This document shows, piece by piece, positions 1-6,998 of a DNA stretch of 16,038 nt. The position numbers and the translations under genes were made by a program. This stretch comes from JAKBCQ01 sp021807585 (lineage in GTDB: Bacteria > Planctomycetota > Planctomycetia > Isosphaerales > Isosphaeraceae): the NCBI GenBank assembly GCA_027325115.1, contig DAHWFG010000491.1, positions 1-16,038 of the forward strand, written 5' to 3'. Position 1 is the stretch's first letter; each line of letters opens with the position of its first letter. The notes beneath the pieces are model-generated. The model ran no database searches. It was not told the origin of the DNA and saw only the letters and a list, made by a program, of their open reading frames with translations.

Positions 1-105
1 GACATCGATCCGAGCATCGCTCACCGATCGCTCACGAGCCACGAATACGATCGCGCTCGCGACGAACATGATCCCGATCCCTGAGAAAATGACGAACGTC
101 TTCAT
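1..105 (-). CDS. N-terminal part of a membrane-anchored protein, cut by the left edge
   Basis: An open frame starts at an ATG at 105 and runs leftward off the window (35 codons seen). It begins MKTFVIFSGIGIMFVASAIV and continues through FVARERSVSDARIDV. This is one uncleaved-looking hydrophobic segment (about residues 3-23) followed by a charged stretch, typical of a signal anchor. The reading stays protein-like upstream of this ATG (LIGRFLWNRD precedes the Met), and a TTG at 135 with GGAA about 9 nt ahead is an alternative start; an in-frame stop lies at 166-168. The family cannot be told from so little. It is not co-directional with any complete gene close by: the terminator at 722-765 separates it from the next leftward gene. 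Confidence 0.55.
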   Translation of the reverse strand, partial: MKTFVIFSGIGIMFVASAIVFVARERSVSDARIDV

Positions 106-721
106 ATCGCGATTCCAGAGAAATCGTCCGATCAACGCGTGAATTTCCGGGTCGATCGCATTGGATCAATCGGTACGGCCTGATCGGCGGATCATTCGAA
201 ACAATGCGGGATCTGTGAACACCCCGCGAGATATTGCGGATCGATCGATCGGTGGAACGTGAAGTTCCGAATCACACCGATCGGTATTAATTCCATAAAC
301 TATCGACCGCGCTTTGGGATTGCAAGTCCTATTTTCCGGATTAGTCGTTTTTTCGAGTCGGATTTGACATGAGTGAAACGGCTTGATTATCCTCGGTTTC
401 CCAGAGATCTTCCCTGAGATATCTCTCATATCATAAAACAATCGTCGCAATTGTGTTGTTTTTGGGAAACATCGCCGGGTCGTGAATGAGGCGTTGGAGA
501 TCGAGATGAGGGACGAGCGAACGCTCGATTCAAGGCGGAGGGGCGGGATTGACTTTCAATGCAGTGCATAATCGCTTGCGCTTCGTACTTGTATTCCAGC
601 GGCTCGCGAGTCTTGCTTGTTTCGCCGGATCGAGAAACGAACCGGGGCGTTCGTTCATCGAGCCGAGAGATCCCGCAAAGGGTAGGTGTGTCTACACATG
701 TACATATCTTGTCTTGCACGA
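106..721. other. Gene-poor stretch with stem-loops and one possible coding remnant
   Basis: No open frame here reads as a convincing gene: the long frames are Arg/Ser/Pro-rich shadows without ribosome binding sites. It holds the start region of the left-edge gene, a nested inverted repeat at 246-283, and around 520-615 on the minus strand a short peptide-like stretch (PLEYKYEAQAIMHCIESQSR) that faintly recalls the C-terminal helix region of Gfo/Idh/MocA oxidoreductases. I see no recognisable promoter. Confidence 0.5.
246..283. repeat. Nested inverted repeat / stem-loop
   Basis: The outer arms CGATCGGTG (246-254) and CACCGATCG (275-283) are perfect 9-base complements. Inside them GAAC (255-258) and GTTC (264-267) form a second small stem. 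It lies about 110-140 bases upstream of the start of the left-edge leftward gene, so it could be an operator or leader structure. CGATCG is very common in this DNA, so chance is not excluded. Confidence 0.35.
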
Positions 722-765
722 GAAACAAAAAAGGCGGAAGGGGTCGAATCGACGCGCCTCCCGCC
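722..765 (-). terminator. Intrinsic (Rho-independent) terminator
   Basis: Read leftward, GGCGGGAGG (765-757) pairs with CCTTCCGCC (741-733) in a 9-bp stem with one G-U pair. A second small stem GTCG/CGAC sits inside. The hairpin is followed directly by six T residues (732-727) and then C and TTT. It lies about 50 bases after the stop codon of the 458-residue secreted protein and is the best terminator in the window, probably ending that leftward transcript. Confidence 0.8.
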
Positions 766-815
766 TCTTCCATTCAATTCAATCATCGCTATTCGTGCGA
801 TCTTCGATCGATCGA

Positions 816-2192
816 TCAAAGACCGTTTAAAATCACGCGATCGACCTTTCCGCCGGCGGCTTCGATCGAGATCGGCGTCGCTCGGCCGGGGCCGATGCCG
901 ACACCCTCGAACGAAACGCGAGGATCTCCCGCCGAATCACCCGTGCGGACGACGATTCCCGCGAGCGTGAACGGCAACCGATTCTCGATCCGCAACGTCG
1001 TGCTCGTTTGCGATCGCTTGGAAGGCTTCGCCGCGACAAACGCCGACGCGATCGCGCGATCGACCGCTCCCGCGAGCTTATCGGCGTTAAACGATTCAAG
1101 TGTGTTCACGTCTTTCCAACCGAATCGGCCGAAGAGATTCCAGACGCCGTCGAGCGTCAGATTGCGCATCGTTCCCTTGCCGGCGACGAGCTTGTTCTCG
1201 CCCTGAATCAGCTCGATCGTCAACAGCAGCGAAGGTCCGCGAGCGGGAGGGGCGACGGCGAGATCGACGACCGTCACGGGAAGGCCGAGGATTGTCTTGC
1301 CGTCAAGATCGCGGGCGATCGCTTGAATCGCCTGCGCCGAGGCCGGCCGACCGGTCAACTGCACGAACACGCGCGAACGAGTGATGAATGACGGATCGAA
1401 CTCCGCGGCGTTCGCGGTTTGATCAATCGTTTGAACAAATCGCGCCGCGAGAGCGAGTTCATACGAGTTGATCAGTTTGCCTTCTCCAAGCGCGGCGAGC
1501 TGTTCAAACGTCATCCCGTTGAACGCGTGCCACGCGACCGCCTGCGCCACGCCGACGCTCGTCCCCATCGTCGCGAGGGTGCGAAGCGCCGTGCGGGCGC
1601 GAACGTCGGGGGTGTAATCGTCGACGTCGACCAACCGGAATCGGTTCGACGCGTTCGGGGTCGGCAGTCCGTAATTGAGGCAAACCGCGGGGAGGATCAG
1701 TTTAACGGTTTGATCGACCGGAACGTCGATCGCCGCGGGATTGGAGTCGTCCCCCTTCACGGGAAGCGATTTGAAGCCGGGCTCGGAGGTCGACGAATCG
1801 GCGAATCGGCCGAACGCTCCCGGGTTGTTCGAGATCGAACCCAATCCCATGCTTTGAAATCCGCCGCCTCCCGCGCCTCCCGCGGCGCCCCCCGCGGCCT
1901 GAGCCGTCGCGCTCGAAGCCACCATTCCAGGCGGTATCAACACATGAAGACGTCGCTCAGATCGATTACGAACCGCGATCCGAACCCGCTCCTCCCCCGC
2001 GCCTCGAGCGTCGATCTCAATCAAGCCGCGCTTCTGGGCGTCAAGGATCGTCACCGATTCGGTATTCGCCTCGGGCGCCGAAGGGGGCGGATCGGCGGGC
2101 TCAAAAAAGGCGAACGCCGCGGGAGACGTCGCCGCGATCATCAAACCAAAGGCCAGTGAGGCCCGGACCCGACTCAGGCTGCGCCGGAGCAT
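816..2192 (-). CDS. Secreted protein of unknown function (458 aa)
   Basis: I do not recognise the family. The product has a clear Sec signal peptide: Arg-rich start, hydrophobic core at residues 12-28, likely cut after AFA at 28. A proline-rich patch follows, then a region about 46-92 that looks like a small beta domain, a Gly/Ala-rich linker (about 94-118), and a mixed helical region (about 195-300) with an Ala-rich helix pattern around VAQAVAWHAFNGMTFEQLAA. A beta-rich end (about 300-458) finishes with IENRLPFTLAGIVVR and VDRVILNGL. No catalytic motif or transmembrane anchor is visible, so it should be periplasmic or outer-surface. The ATG at 2192 is supported by AAGG nine bases upstream. 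It follows the 855-residue PPC-domain gene on the same strand with a 226-bp gap and ends before a strong terminator. It may be a planctomycete-restricted family. Confidence 0.85.
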   Translation of the reverse strand: MLRRSLSRVRASLAFGLMIAATSPAAFAFFEPADPPPSAPEANTESVTILDAQKRGLIEIDARGAGEERVRIAVRNRSERRLHVLIPPGMVASSATAQAAGGAAGGAGGGGFQSMGLGSISNNPGAFGRFADSSTSEPGFKSLPVKGDDSNPAAIDVPVDQTVKLILPAVCLNYGLPTPNASNRFRLVDVDDYTPDVRARTALRTLATMGTSVGVAQAVAWHAFNGMTFEQLAALGEGKLINSYELALAARFVQTIDQTANAAEFDPSFITRSRVFVQLTGRPASAQAIQAIARDLDGKTILGLPVTVVDLAVAPPARGPSLLLTIELIQGENKLVAGKGTMRNLTLDGVWNLFGRFGWKDVNTLESFNADKLAGAVDRAIASAFVAAKPSKRSQTSTTLRIENRLPFTLAGIVVRTGDSAGDPRVSFEGVGIGPGRATPISIEAAGGKVDRVILNGL

Positions 2193-2350
2193 CGCGTTGA
2201 ACCTTTCAAGACGGGGCCGCTCCCGATTCCCTCATCACGGGATCCAGGACAGGGCCGTTCCATAGAGTGTCGGAGTTGAACCTTGGTTAATAACATTAGA
2301 CGCTTCTCGGCCCGGATTATTCAAGCAAACCCGACGTATCGCCCAAATTC

Positions 2351-2369
2351 TCTCCGATCGCGCCGGAGA
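2351..2369 (-). terminator. Possible weak terminator after the PPC-domain gene
   Basis: TCTCCG and CGGAGA are perfect 6-base arms around a 7-base loop, about 50 bases past the stop codon of the 855-residue gene. Leftward, the hairpin is followed by ATTTGGG, so the T tract is short. It is a weak terminator or just a hairpin between two co-directional genes. Confidence 0.25.
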
Positions 2370-2418
2370 TCATCGAGTGCGGTCGTCGGACCTTGTCCGC
2401 TGAACGGACCACGTCCTC

Positions 2419-4986
2419 TTATTTGTCGGCCGAACCGAAGACGATTCTTGGCCGTTTTTTCGCCTCGATCTCGACCCCGCCGCGCACCGTCCGCGCGATT
2501 CCGATAACCCGCAATTCCGCAACGGTTCCCGCGGTCCCGGAACCCTTCGGTCGCACCAGCCCGAGCTCGATATGATTCACACCCGACTCGACGATTCCAC
2601 CCCCCTCGATCCGCAACCCCGCGGGCGCCCCCTCGAATTTCAGCTCAACCGCTCCTCCGAACCCTTGCTTGCGAGCGATCGCCAGCCCCAAGTTTTTCAC
2701 CTCCCCCTCGCCGACGACAATCGGCCCGCCGGGATCGACGATCTCGACCCGCGCGGGAGGCTCGACGATCACCGGAATCTCGCGCTCGCTCGATTCCCCC
2801 GAATCCTCATGTACCAATCGAATCATTAAAGAATGAACGCCTATTGGAACCTTGGGGCCGACGCCGACTTTCACCACGCCGCGGACGATCCGTCCCTCGC
2901 TCGCCCTGGAATCGGGAGTTTCGACAATCGTCGGCTCGACCGTGATCCCGGCGATCCCCGGCGTCGCTTCGATATAGAACGATCGCGCCTCCGAAGGTGA
3001 AGACGGATCGAACGCGATCGCGATCAACCCCTCGCCGCCTTGAAGGAACGAACCCGGCAGCTCGATCGTCGCCATTTTCACGGGCCGAACGAGGCCGCCG
3101 GGCGCGGTTCGAACCCCGTTCTGATCCCCCAAAATCGTGATCGGACAAGACGAAACGCCGCGCTCGATCGTTCGTTGCGCCGCTTGATTCCCGTTTCGCG
3201 GATTCGTCGTTTTCACTTCGATCGCCGCCTCGCCGTGTCGAACGATCTCGCGACCGTCGGCGAGCTTGGCCGAAGCGACCAGACGAAACCGCGCCGTCGC
3301 GGGCGCCGCCGCGGGATCGGCCTTAATCATAAATTGATGAACGGGATTAGGATCGGCTTGATTGTTTCTTCGTTGAGCCGGCGCGGCGGGACGAATCTGA
3401 ATCGCCGCGGGATCGCCTTTCAATCCTTTCGGAAGCCCTTCGACCCGCACCGTCACGGTCCCCGAAAAGCCGCGCGAGACGATCTGAAACGGAATCGAAA
3501 CGATCCCTCCGGGGGCGATGTTGACCCCGCCCGCGGGATACACGGGTTGAGCCGCGGCGCGGCGCGATTGCGCGATCGCACCCGGATTCTCGGCGCGATA
3601 AAACAGGTAAAAATCAGGTTGATTGACTGTATAAGTGAGTCTATAAACGTACTCGGCGCCGCCGTCGCCGTAGCGATCGGCGATTTCGAGGGTATATCGA
3701 CCGTCGACGGCGGGGGTGAAATCGATCAAACTGTCGGTTCTAGCCCCCGCGCCGAACGATAAATTCCCGACGTTCCGTCGCGCCAACGTCGATCCCGCGT
3801 CGTCGTTCTCGATCGCGATCTCCCCCGCCGCGGTCCGCAACGTCAAAACCGAATCGAGCCACGACCCTTGCCGCGCCGCGTCGATCGCGAAACGAACCGG
3901 AACCCCTTTTTTCAGCTCGACCTCGAACCGATCGACCTCGTCGGGTTTGCCGATCCTCCCATTAAAGACCGTATTTATCTTCAAACTAAACGGTTTTTGA
4001 TCACTGGATTCGTTGATTTCGCTTTCGACGACCTCGGGAAGATCCCCCGCGATCACCCGGCACGGCGCTTCGACCGAGCCGGTCTCGAGCGCGAACGAGC
4101 CGACGTCGACGATCGCTCCGGGCGCGTCGGGAAGTGAAACCGGTTTGACGACGGGTCGTTCCAGATTCCCGCCGCTCGCGGTCGCTTGGAAATTCCCGCC
4201 GCTTTGACCGCCGAGCGGGAACATCGCCGTGGCGAATTTGCCTTGATAGAAGCGGAACCGATATCGCGCGTGATCATCGCCGCGATAGACGTTGTCGCGC
4301 AATGAAATCCAATATTCACCGTCGTGAGGCGCCTTGAAGACAAATCGGCAGTCGTGATCGACCCCGCGCGTCTCGCGCGCCTCGACAAGCGAAAGACCCT
4401 TGGCGTCGAAAACGTCGACGACCGGAGAAACGACCGTTCCCAACCGATTCGCCTCAAGATCGATCACGTAATCCTCGCCCCGTCGCGCCTCAAAACGATA
4501 AAAATCGAGATCGAGACGAGCGAGCGTCCCGCACACCGCGATCCCCGGCTCGATCCGCTGCGCACGCCCCCGATCGTCGTTCTTTTCAACCTCGTTTCGC
4601 TGCGCAAGCGTATCAATACGTAAAAGTACGAGACTGGACATTCCCCCCGCGCCGATCGCCCGCAATTCGCGAAACCCCGGCTCGGCCGCGGCCGAGATCT
4701 TCAACTTGAACGAGGCCGTCTTCTCCTTCTCGCTTAAATCCAGAACCTCGATCCCCTCGGCGGGATCAATCCAAATACGTATGTCTTTTAAATTCAACCC
4801 TGTGATCATCATCTCGTTCGTTGTACCGATCGTCGCTCCCGGCGGCGAAACGTCGTCGATCGTCGGCGCCGCGGGAACTTTGACTCCGACCCTCGTCGAA
4901 CGGACGGGTTTCGTCTGACCCCGCGCCGATATGAACGCGAGCGTAACGACGACCAAAAAAACGGTCGACGGAGCGAATCTCGACAT
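2419..4986 (-). CDS. Large secreted protein with IPT-like, two PPC and Ig-like domains
   Basis: An 855-residue exported protein. The signal peptide covers about residues 1-23 (FLVVVTLAFISARG). Residues about 40-125 resemble an IPT/TIG fold (PTIDDVSPPGATIGTTNEMMITG). Two PPC (bacterial pre-peptidase C-terminal) domains follow: one about 130-248, with the typical opening NEVEKNDDRGRAQRI and the Asp-x-Asp-x-Tyr-x-Phe strand DLDFYRFEA, ending in GEYWISLRD; the second about 333-455 (DEVDRFEVELKKG, then DGRYTLEIADRYGDGG). The remainder (about 484-850) is beta-rich and Ig-like. No peptidase catalytic motif is visible, so it is probably an adhesion, scaffold or carbohydrate/protein-binding surface protein; planctomycetes carry many such proteins. 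The ATG at 4986 has GAGAGGGG about seven bases upstream. It lies 127 bp after the YbhB-like gene and 226 bp before the 458-residue gene, all leftward. Confidence 0.88.
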   Translation of the reverse strand: MSRFAPSTVFLVVVTLAFISARGQTKPVRSTRVGVKVPAAPTIDDVSPPGATIGTTNEMMITGLNLKDIRIWIDPAEGIEVLDLSEKEKTASFKLKISAAAEPGFRELRAIGAGGMSSLVLLRIDTLAQRNEVEKNDDRGRAQRIEPGIAVCGTLARLDLDFYRFEARRGEDYVIDLEANRLGTVVSPVVDVFDAKGLSLVEARETRGVDHDCRFVFKAPHDGEYWISLRDNVYRGDDHARYRFRFYQGKFATAMFPLGGQSGGNFQATASGGNLERPVVKPVSLPDAPGAIVDVGSFALETGSVEAPCRVIAGDLPEVVESEINESSDQKPFSLKINTVFNGRIGKPDEVDRFEVELKKGVPVRFAIDAARQGSWLDSVLTLRTAAGEIAIENDDAGSTLARRNVGNLSFGAGARTDSLIDFTPAVDGRYTLEIADRYGDGGAEYVYRLTYTVNQPDFYLFYRAENPGAIAQSRRAAAQPVYPAGGVNIAPGGIVSIPFQIVSRGFSGTVTVRVEGLPKGLKGDPAAIQIRPAAPAQRRNNQADPNPVHQFMIKADPAAAPATARFRLVASAKLADGREIVRHGEAAIEVKTTNPRNGNQAAQRTIERGVSSCPITILGDQNGVRTAPGGLVRPVKMATIELPGSFLQGGEGLIAIAFDPSSPSEARSFYIEATPGIAGITVEPTIVETPDSRASEGRIVRGVVKVGVGPKVPIGVHSLMIRLVHEDSGESSEREIPVIVEPPARVEIVDPGGPIVVGEGEVKNLGLAIARKQGFGGAVELKFEGAPAGLRIEGGGIVESGVNHIELGLVRPKGSGTAGTVAELRVIGIARTVRGGVEIEAKKRPRIVFGSADK

Positions 4987-5073
4987 GGAAATCCCCTCTC
5001 GCGGCGTGAAGTTCGGCGGTGAACGATCGACCTGCTCTCGGTCGATTCGTAACGCGATTGTTTTCGCCGAAAT

Positions 5074-5091
5074 CCGATCTTACCAGATCGG
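5074..5091 (-). terminator. Possible hairpin terminator after the YbhB-like gene
   Basis: CCGATC and GATCGG are perfect 6-base arms around a 6-base loop, about 22 bases past the YbhB-like stop codon. Leftward it is followed by ATTTCGG, so the T tract is short. It may attenuate read-through into the PPC-domain gene rather than fully stop it. Confidence 0.25.
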
Positions 5092-5113
5092 CGGAGCGCC
5101 GCGAGGTTCGACT

Positions 5114-5758
5114 TCATTTTGTTCGCGCGTATTTTCCCATCAGCTCTCCCTCGGCGAGGATTCGCCCCTCGATCGCTTTGAGAACCTCGGCGCGGGTCGA
5201 ACCCGGCTTGAGATCAAGCGTTCGGTCGAGCGCATAAAGCCGAAAGTAATACCGATGCGTCCCGCCGGGAGGACAAGGGCCGCCGTAGCCGATCTTACCG
5301 AAGTCGTTCTTCCCCTGGAACGCGGGATCGGTACCGGGCTTCAAAGCCACGCGCTCGACCGGCTCGATCCCGACGTCGATTTCGCTTACCCGAGGATCGA
5401 TCCGGAACAGCACCCAATGCGACCAGATCCCCCGGGGCGCGTCGGGATCGTCGCAAATCAGCGCGAGCGACTTCGTCCCGGCGGGAACGCCCGTCCACGA
5501 AAGCGGAGGCGACACATTTTTATCGTCGCATGTGTACAATTTCGGGATCGTTGATTCCGACTCGAACGCCGAACTGGTGATTTTGATCGTCATGGGTTTC
5601 GTGTCCTTCGGGGAAATACTCGGTCGATCTCCGCACGAAACGGCCGCGAGCACGATCGCCGAAGCGAAGGCGATCGGGCGAAACCGCGGACGGCGCGGCG
5701 GCCGATCAACCGTGAGCCGCTGACTCCGAATCGCTCTTACAATCGATCGAGCCTCCAT
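5114..5758 (-). CDS. YbhB/YbcL-family (PEBP / Raf kinase inhibitor-like) lipoprotein
   Basis: A 214-residue protein. Residues about 58-214 are a phosphatidylethanolamine-binding-protein fold of the bacterial YbhB/YbcL type: it opens MTIKITSSAF, then CDDKNVSPPLSW, the ligand-pocket motif DPDAP (104-108) with SHW nearby, and GPCPPGGTHRYYF, another conserved PEBP signature. The molecular role of bacterial members is poorly known; a ligand-binding pocket is the safe statement. Before the domain there is an Arg-rich start, a hydrophobic stretch (28-40) and AVSC with Cys42, a weak lipobox, so an anchored lipoprotein is likely. I chose the ATG at 5758 because AAGAGG lies about eight bases upstream and it keeps the signal peptide. 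The Met at 5593 (MTIKIT) would give a cytoplasmic form, and the open frame extends to 5926 without support. Confidence 0.85.
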   Translation of the reverse strand: MEARSIVRAIRSQRLTVDRPPRRPRFRPIAFASAIVLAAVSCGDRPSISPKDTKPMTIKITSSAFESESTIPKLYTCDDKNVSPPLSWTGVPAGTKSLALICDDPDAPRGIWSHWVLFRIDPRVSEIDVGIEPVERVALKPGTDPAFQGKNDFGKIGYGGPCPPGGTHRYYFRLYALDRTLDLKPGSTRAEVLKAIEGRILAEGELMGKYARTK

Positions 5759-6199
5759 GAGCCAGACCTCTTGAGACGCGAGACGACTTTCTCGCCGGAT
5801 CGAACTTCGTTTCAAAGTTGATCGACCCACCGATAACGACTTCCATTCTACACCGACAATCCTCACATTCATCCCGCTCCGCCGGCTGGTCACGAGCGGA
5901 AATCTGTACGCAAGACACAAGATCAAGATGTTCTAGCGATTCTCGACTCGGCCGCCGAACACGCGGGGTTTGTTTCTTGTCGAATGCGTTCTCGTTCGAT
6001 CGGCGAGACGATTCGAGGGCTCATACTCATTTAGAAAATACATGATCATAATAATATCCGGCATAAAATCGAATACCTTTAATCGAGAATGACGCCGTGG
6101 TTTAACCCTCTTGCCTCGCCGGCTCGATGCGCACTATCTTAACACGTGCCGCGCGTCGTTCACCCGCCTCGACACCTTCCAGACAGGAGAAGAATCAGC
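5759..6199. other. Divergent intergenic region between the YbhB-like and DUF1080 genes
   Basis: No gene is supported. It must hold the promoters of both divergent genes. An A+T-rich stretch (about 6028-6090) stands out. The best rightward promoter candidate is at 6111-6140. I found no convincing leftward promoter. Confidence 0.55.
6111..6140 (+). promoter_or_regulatory. Candidate sigma-70-type promoter for the DUF1080 gene
   Basis: TTGCCT (6111-6116) and TATCTT (6135-6140) are separated by 18 bases. Each matches four of six consensus positions. The predicted start near 6147 would give a leader of about 50 nt before the ATG at 6200. Called by eye. Confidence 0.3.
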
Positions 6200-6781
6200 A
6201 TGTTTGCAATTATATTACTGATCGCCGCGACTTCGGTCGGCGTCGAATCGGCCGCTCCGCGGCCACCCGAGGGGTATACGGCGCTGTTCAACGGGGTCGA
6301 CCTGACGAACTGGAAGAACGAGGGGAAGGCGCGGGGGCACTGGACGGTCGTCGACGGGGTTCTTCATTACGACGGCCAAGGCGATTCGCTCGTCACCTCA
6401 AAGAATTACGGCGATTACGAGTTGTTGGTCGATTGGAAGATTGGTCCCGGCGCCGATTCGGGGATTTACCTTCGCGGTTGCCCGCAGGTTCAGATTTGGG
6501 ACAACCCGATCGGCTCGGGAGGGCTTTACAACAACGAAAAGAACCCAAGCAAGCCGACCGTCTTCGCCGATAAGCCCGTCGGCGAATGGAATACGTTCCA
6601 CATCGTGATCCACGGAGACAGGGTGTCGGTCGAGCTCAACGGCAAAAAAGTGGTTGATGACGTGACGATGGAAAATTATTTCGATCGTTCGAAGCCGCTG
6701 CCGACGACGGGAACGATCGAACTCCAGCATCATGGAAACCCACTCGAATTCCGGAACATTTATATCAAAGAACTCAAATAA
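6200..6781 (+). CDS. Secreted DUF1080 protein (3-keto-disaccharide hydrolase family)
   Basis: A 193-residue exported protein. The signal peptide is residues 1-18 (MFAIILLIAATSVGVESA). The rest is one DUF1080 domain, a concanavalin-like beta sandwich: the hallmark opening GYTALFNGVDLTNWKN (25-40), then WTVVDGVLHY, DYELLVDWKIGPGADSGIYLRG (72-93), VGEWNTFHIVIHGDRVSVELNGK, and the closing GTIELQHHGNPLEFRNIYIKEL (171-192). The family is very abundant in planctomycetes, and some members hydrolyse 3-keto glycosides; this role is inferred from family, as no assigned catalytic residue can be confirmed here. The ATG at 6200 is preferred over one at 6146 because AGGAGA lies nine bases ahead and it starts the signal peptide. 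It is probably monocistronic: neighbours are divergent or 217 bp away. Confidence 0.92.
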   Translation: MFAIILLIAATSVGVESAAPRPPEGYTALFNGVDLTNWKNEGKARGHWTVVDGVLHYDGQGDSLVTSKNYGDYELLVDWKIGPGADSGIYLRGCPQVQIWDNPIGSGGLYNNEKNPSKPTVFADKPVGEWNTFHIVIHGDRVSVELNGKKVVDDVTMENYFDRSKPLPTTGTIELQHHGNPLEFRNIYIKELK

Positions 6782-6826
6782 TCAATCCGCGCCGCGGATC
6801 CGGCGATCGAACCGAACGCGGTTGAT
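6781..6826 (+). terminator. Possible hairpin after the DUF1080 gene
   Basis: ATCAATCCGCG (6781-6791) pairs with CGCGGTTGAT (6817-6826) with one bulged T, right at the stop codon. The loop contains a second dyad (ATCCGCG-C-CGCGGAT). No T run follows (CCTTGTTC), so termination would be weak; it could also stabilise the mRNA end. Confidence 0.25.
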
Positions 6827-6828
6827 CC

Positions 6829-6857
6829 TTGTTCGCGGCCTCCCGCGTTGATACAGT
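6829..6857 (+). promoter_or_regulatory. Weak candidate promoter for the kinase-activator operon
   Basis: TTGTTC (6829-6834) and TACAGT (6852-6857) are 17 bases apart. The -35 matches three and the -10 four of six consensus positions. The predicted start near 6864 leaves a leader of about 135 nt that would include the interlocked repeats at 6919-6942. Confidence 0.25.
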
Positions 6858-6918
6858 AGGTGACGAACGAGGTCGATCTCACGTCGAGATCGGCCATTCG
6901 CGGCATATTTCGCCACAA

Positions 6919-6942
6919 TTGGGAACACTTCTCCCAAAGTGT
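6919..6942 (+). promoter_or_regulatory. Two interlocked inverted repeats upstream of the kinase gene
   Basis: TTGGGA (6919-6924) complements TCCCAA (6932-6937), and ACACTT (6925-6930) complements AAGTGT (6937-6942). The two hairpins share bases and cannot form fully together. They sit 57 bases before the kinase start. They may be an operator (two overlapping dyads) or a leader RNA with two alternative folds. Function unknown. Confidence 0.35.
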
Positions 6943-6998
6943 GACGATGCTCGCCGCGCCGCTCGTGATCGAAATAACGACGGCGGGGACGCGCGACG

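Noticed and set aside
549..1206. Long rightward frames over 549-1206 and 1008-1391
   Set aside because: They lie opposite the well-supported secreted protein gene and the terminator, and are Arg/Ser/Pro-rich mirror frames typical of high-GC DNA.
2252..2285. GGTTCAACTCC on the minus strand, reminiscent of a tRNA T-arm
   Set aside because: The flanks do not form a T stem, and no acceptor, D or anticodon arm can be built around it.
5759..5926. N-terminal extension of the YbhB-like protein to a Met at 5926
   Set aside because: The extension places about 56 non-signal-like residues before the signal peptide, whereas the ATG at 5758 has a good ribosome site and a proper export signal.
6919..6942. 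H-type RNA pseudoknot formed by the interlocked repeats
   Set aside because: The connecting loops would be zero or one base long, too short to cross 6-bp stems, so alternative hairpins or DNA dyads are more likely.
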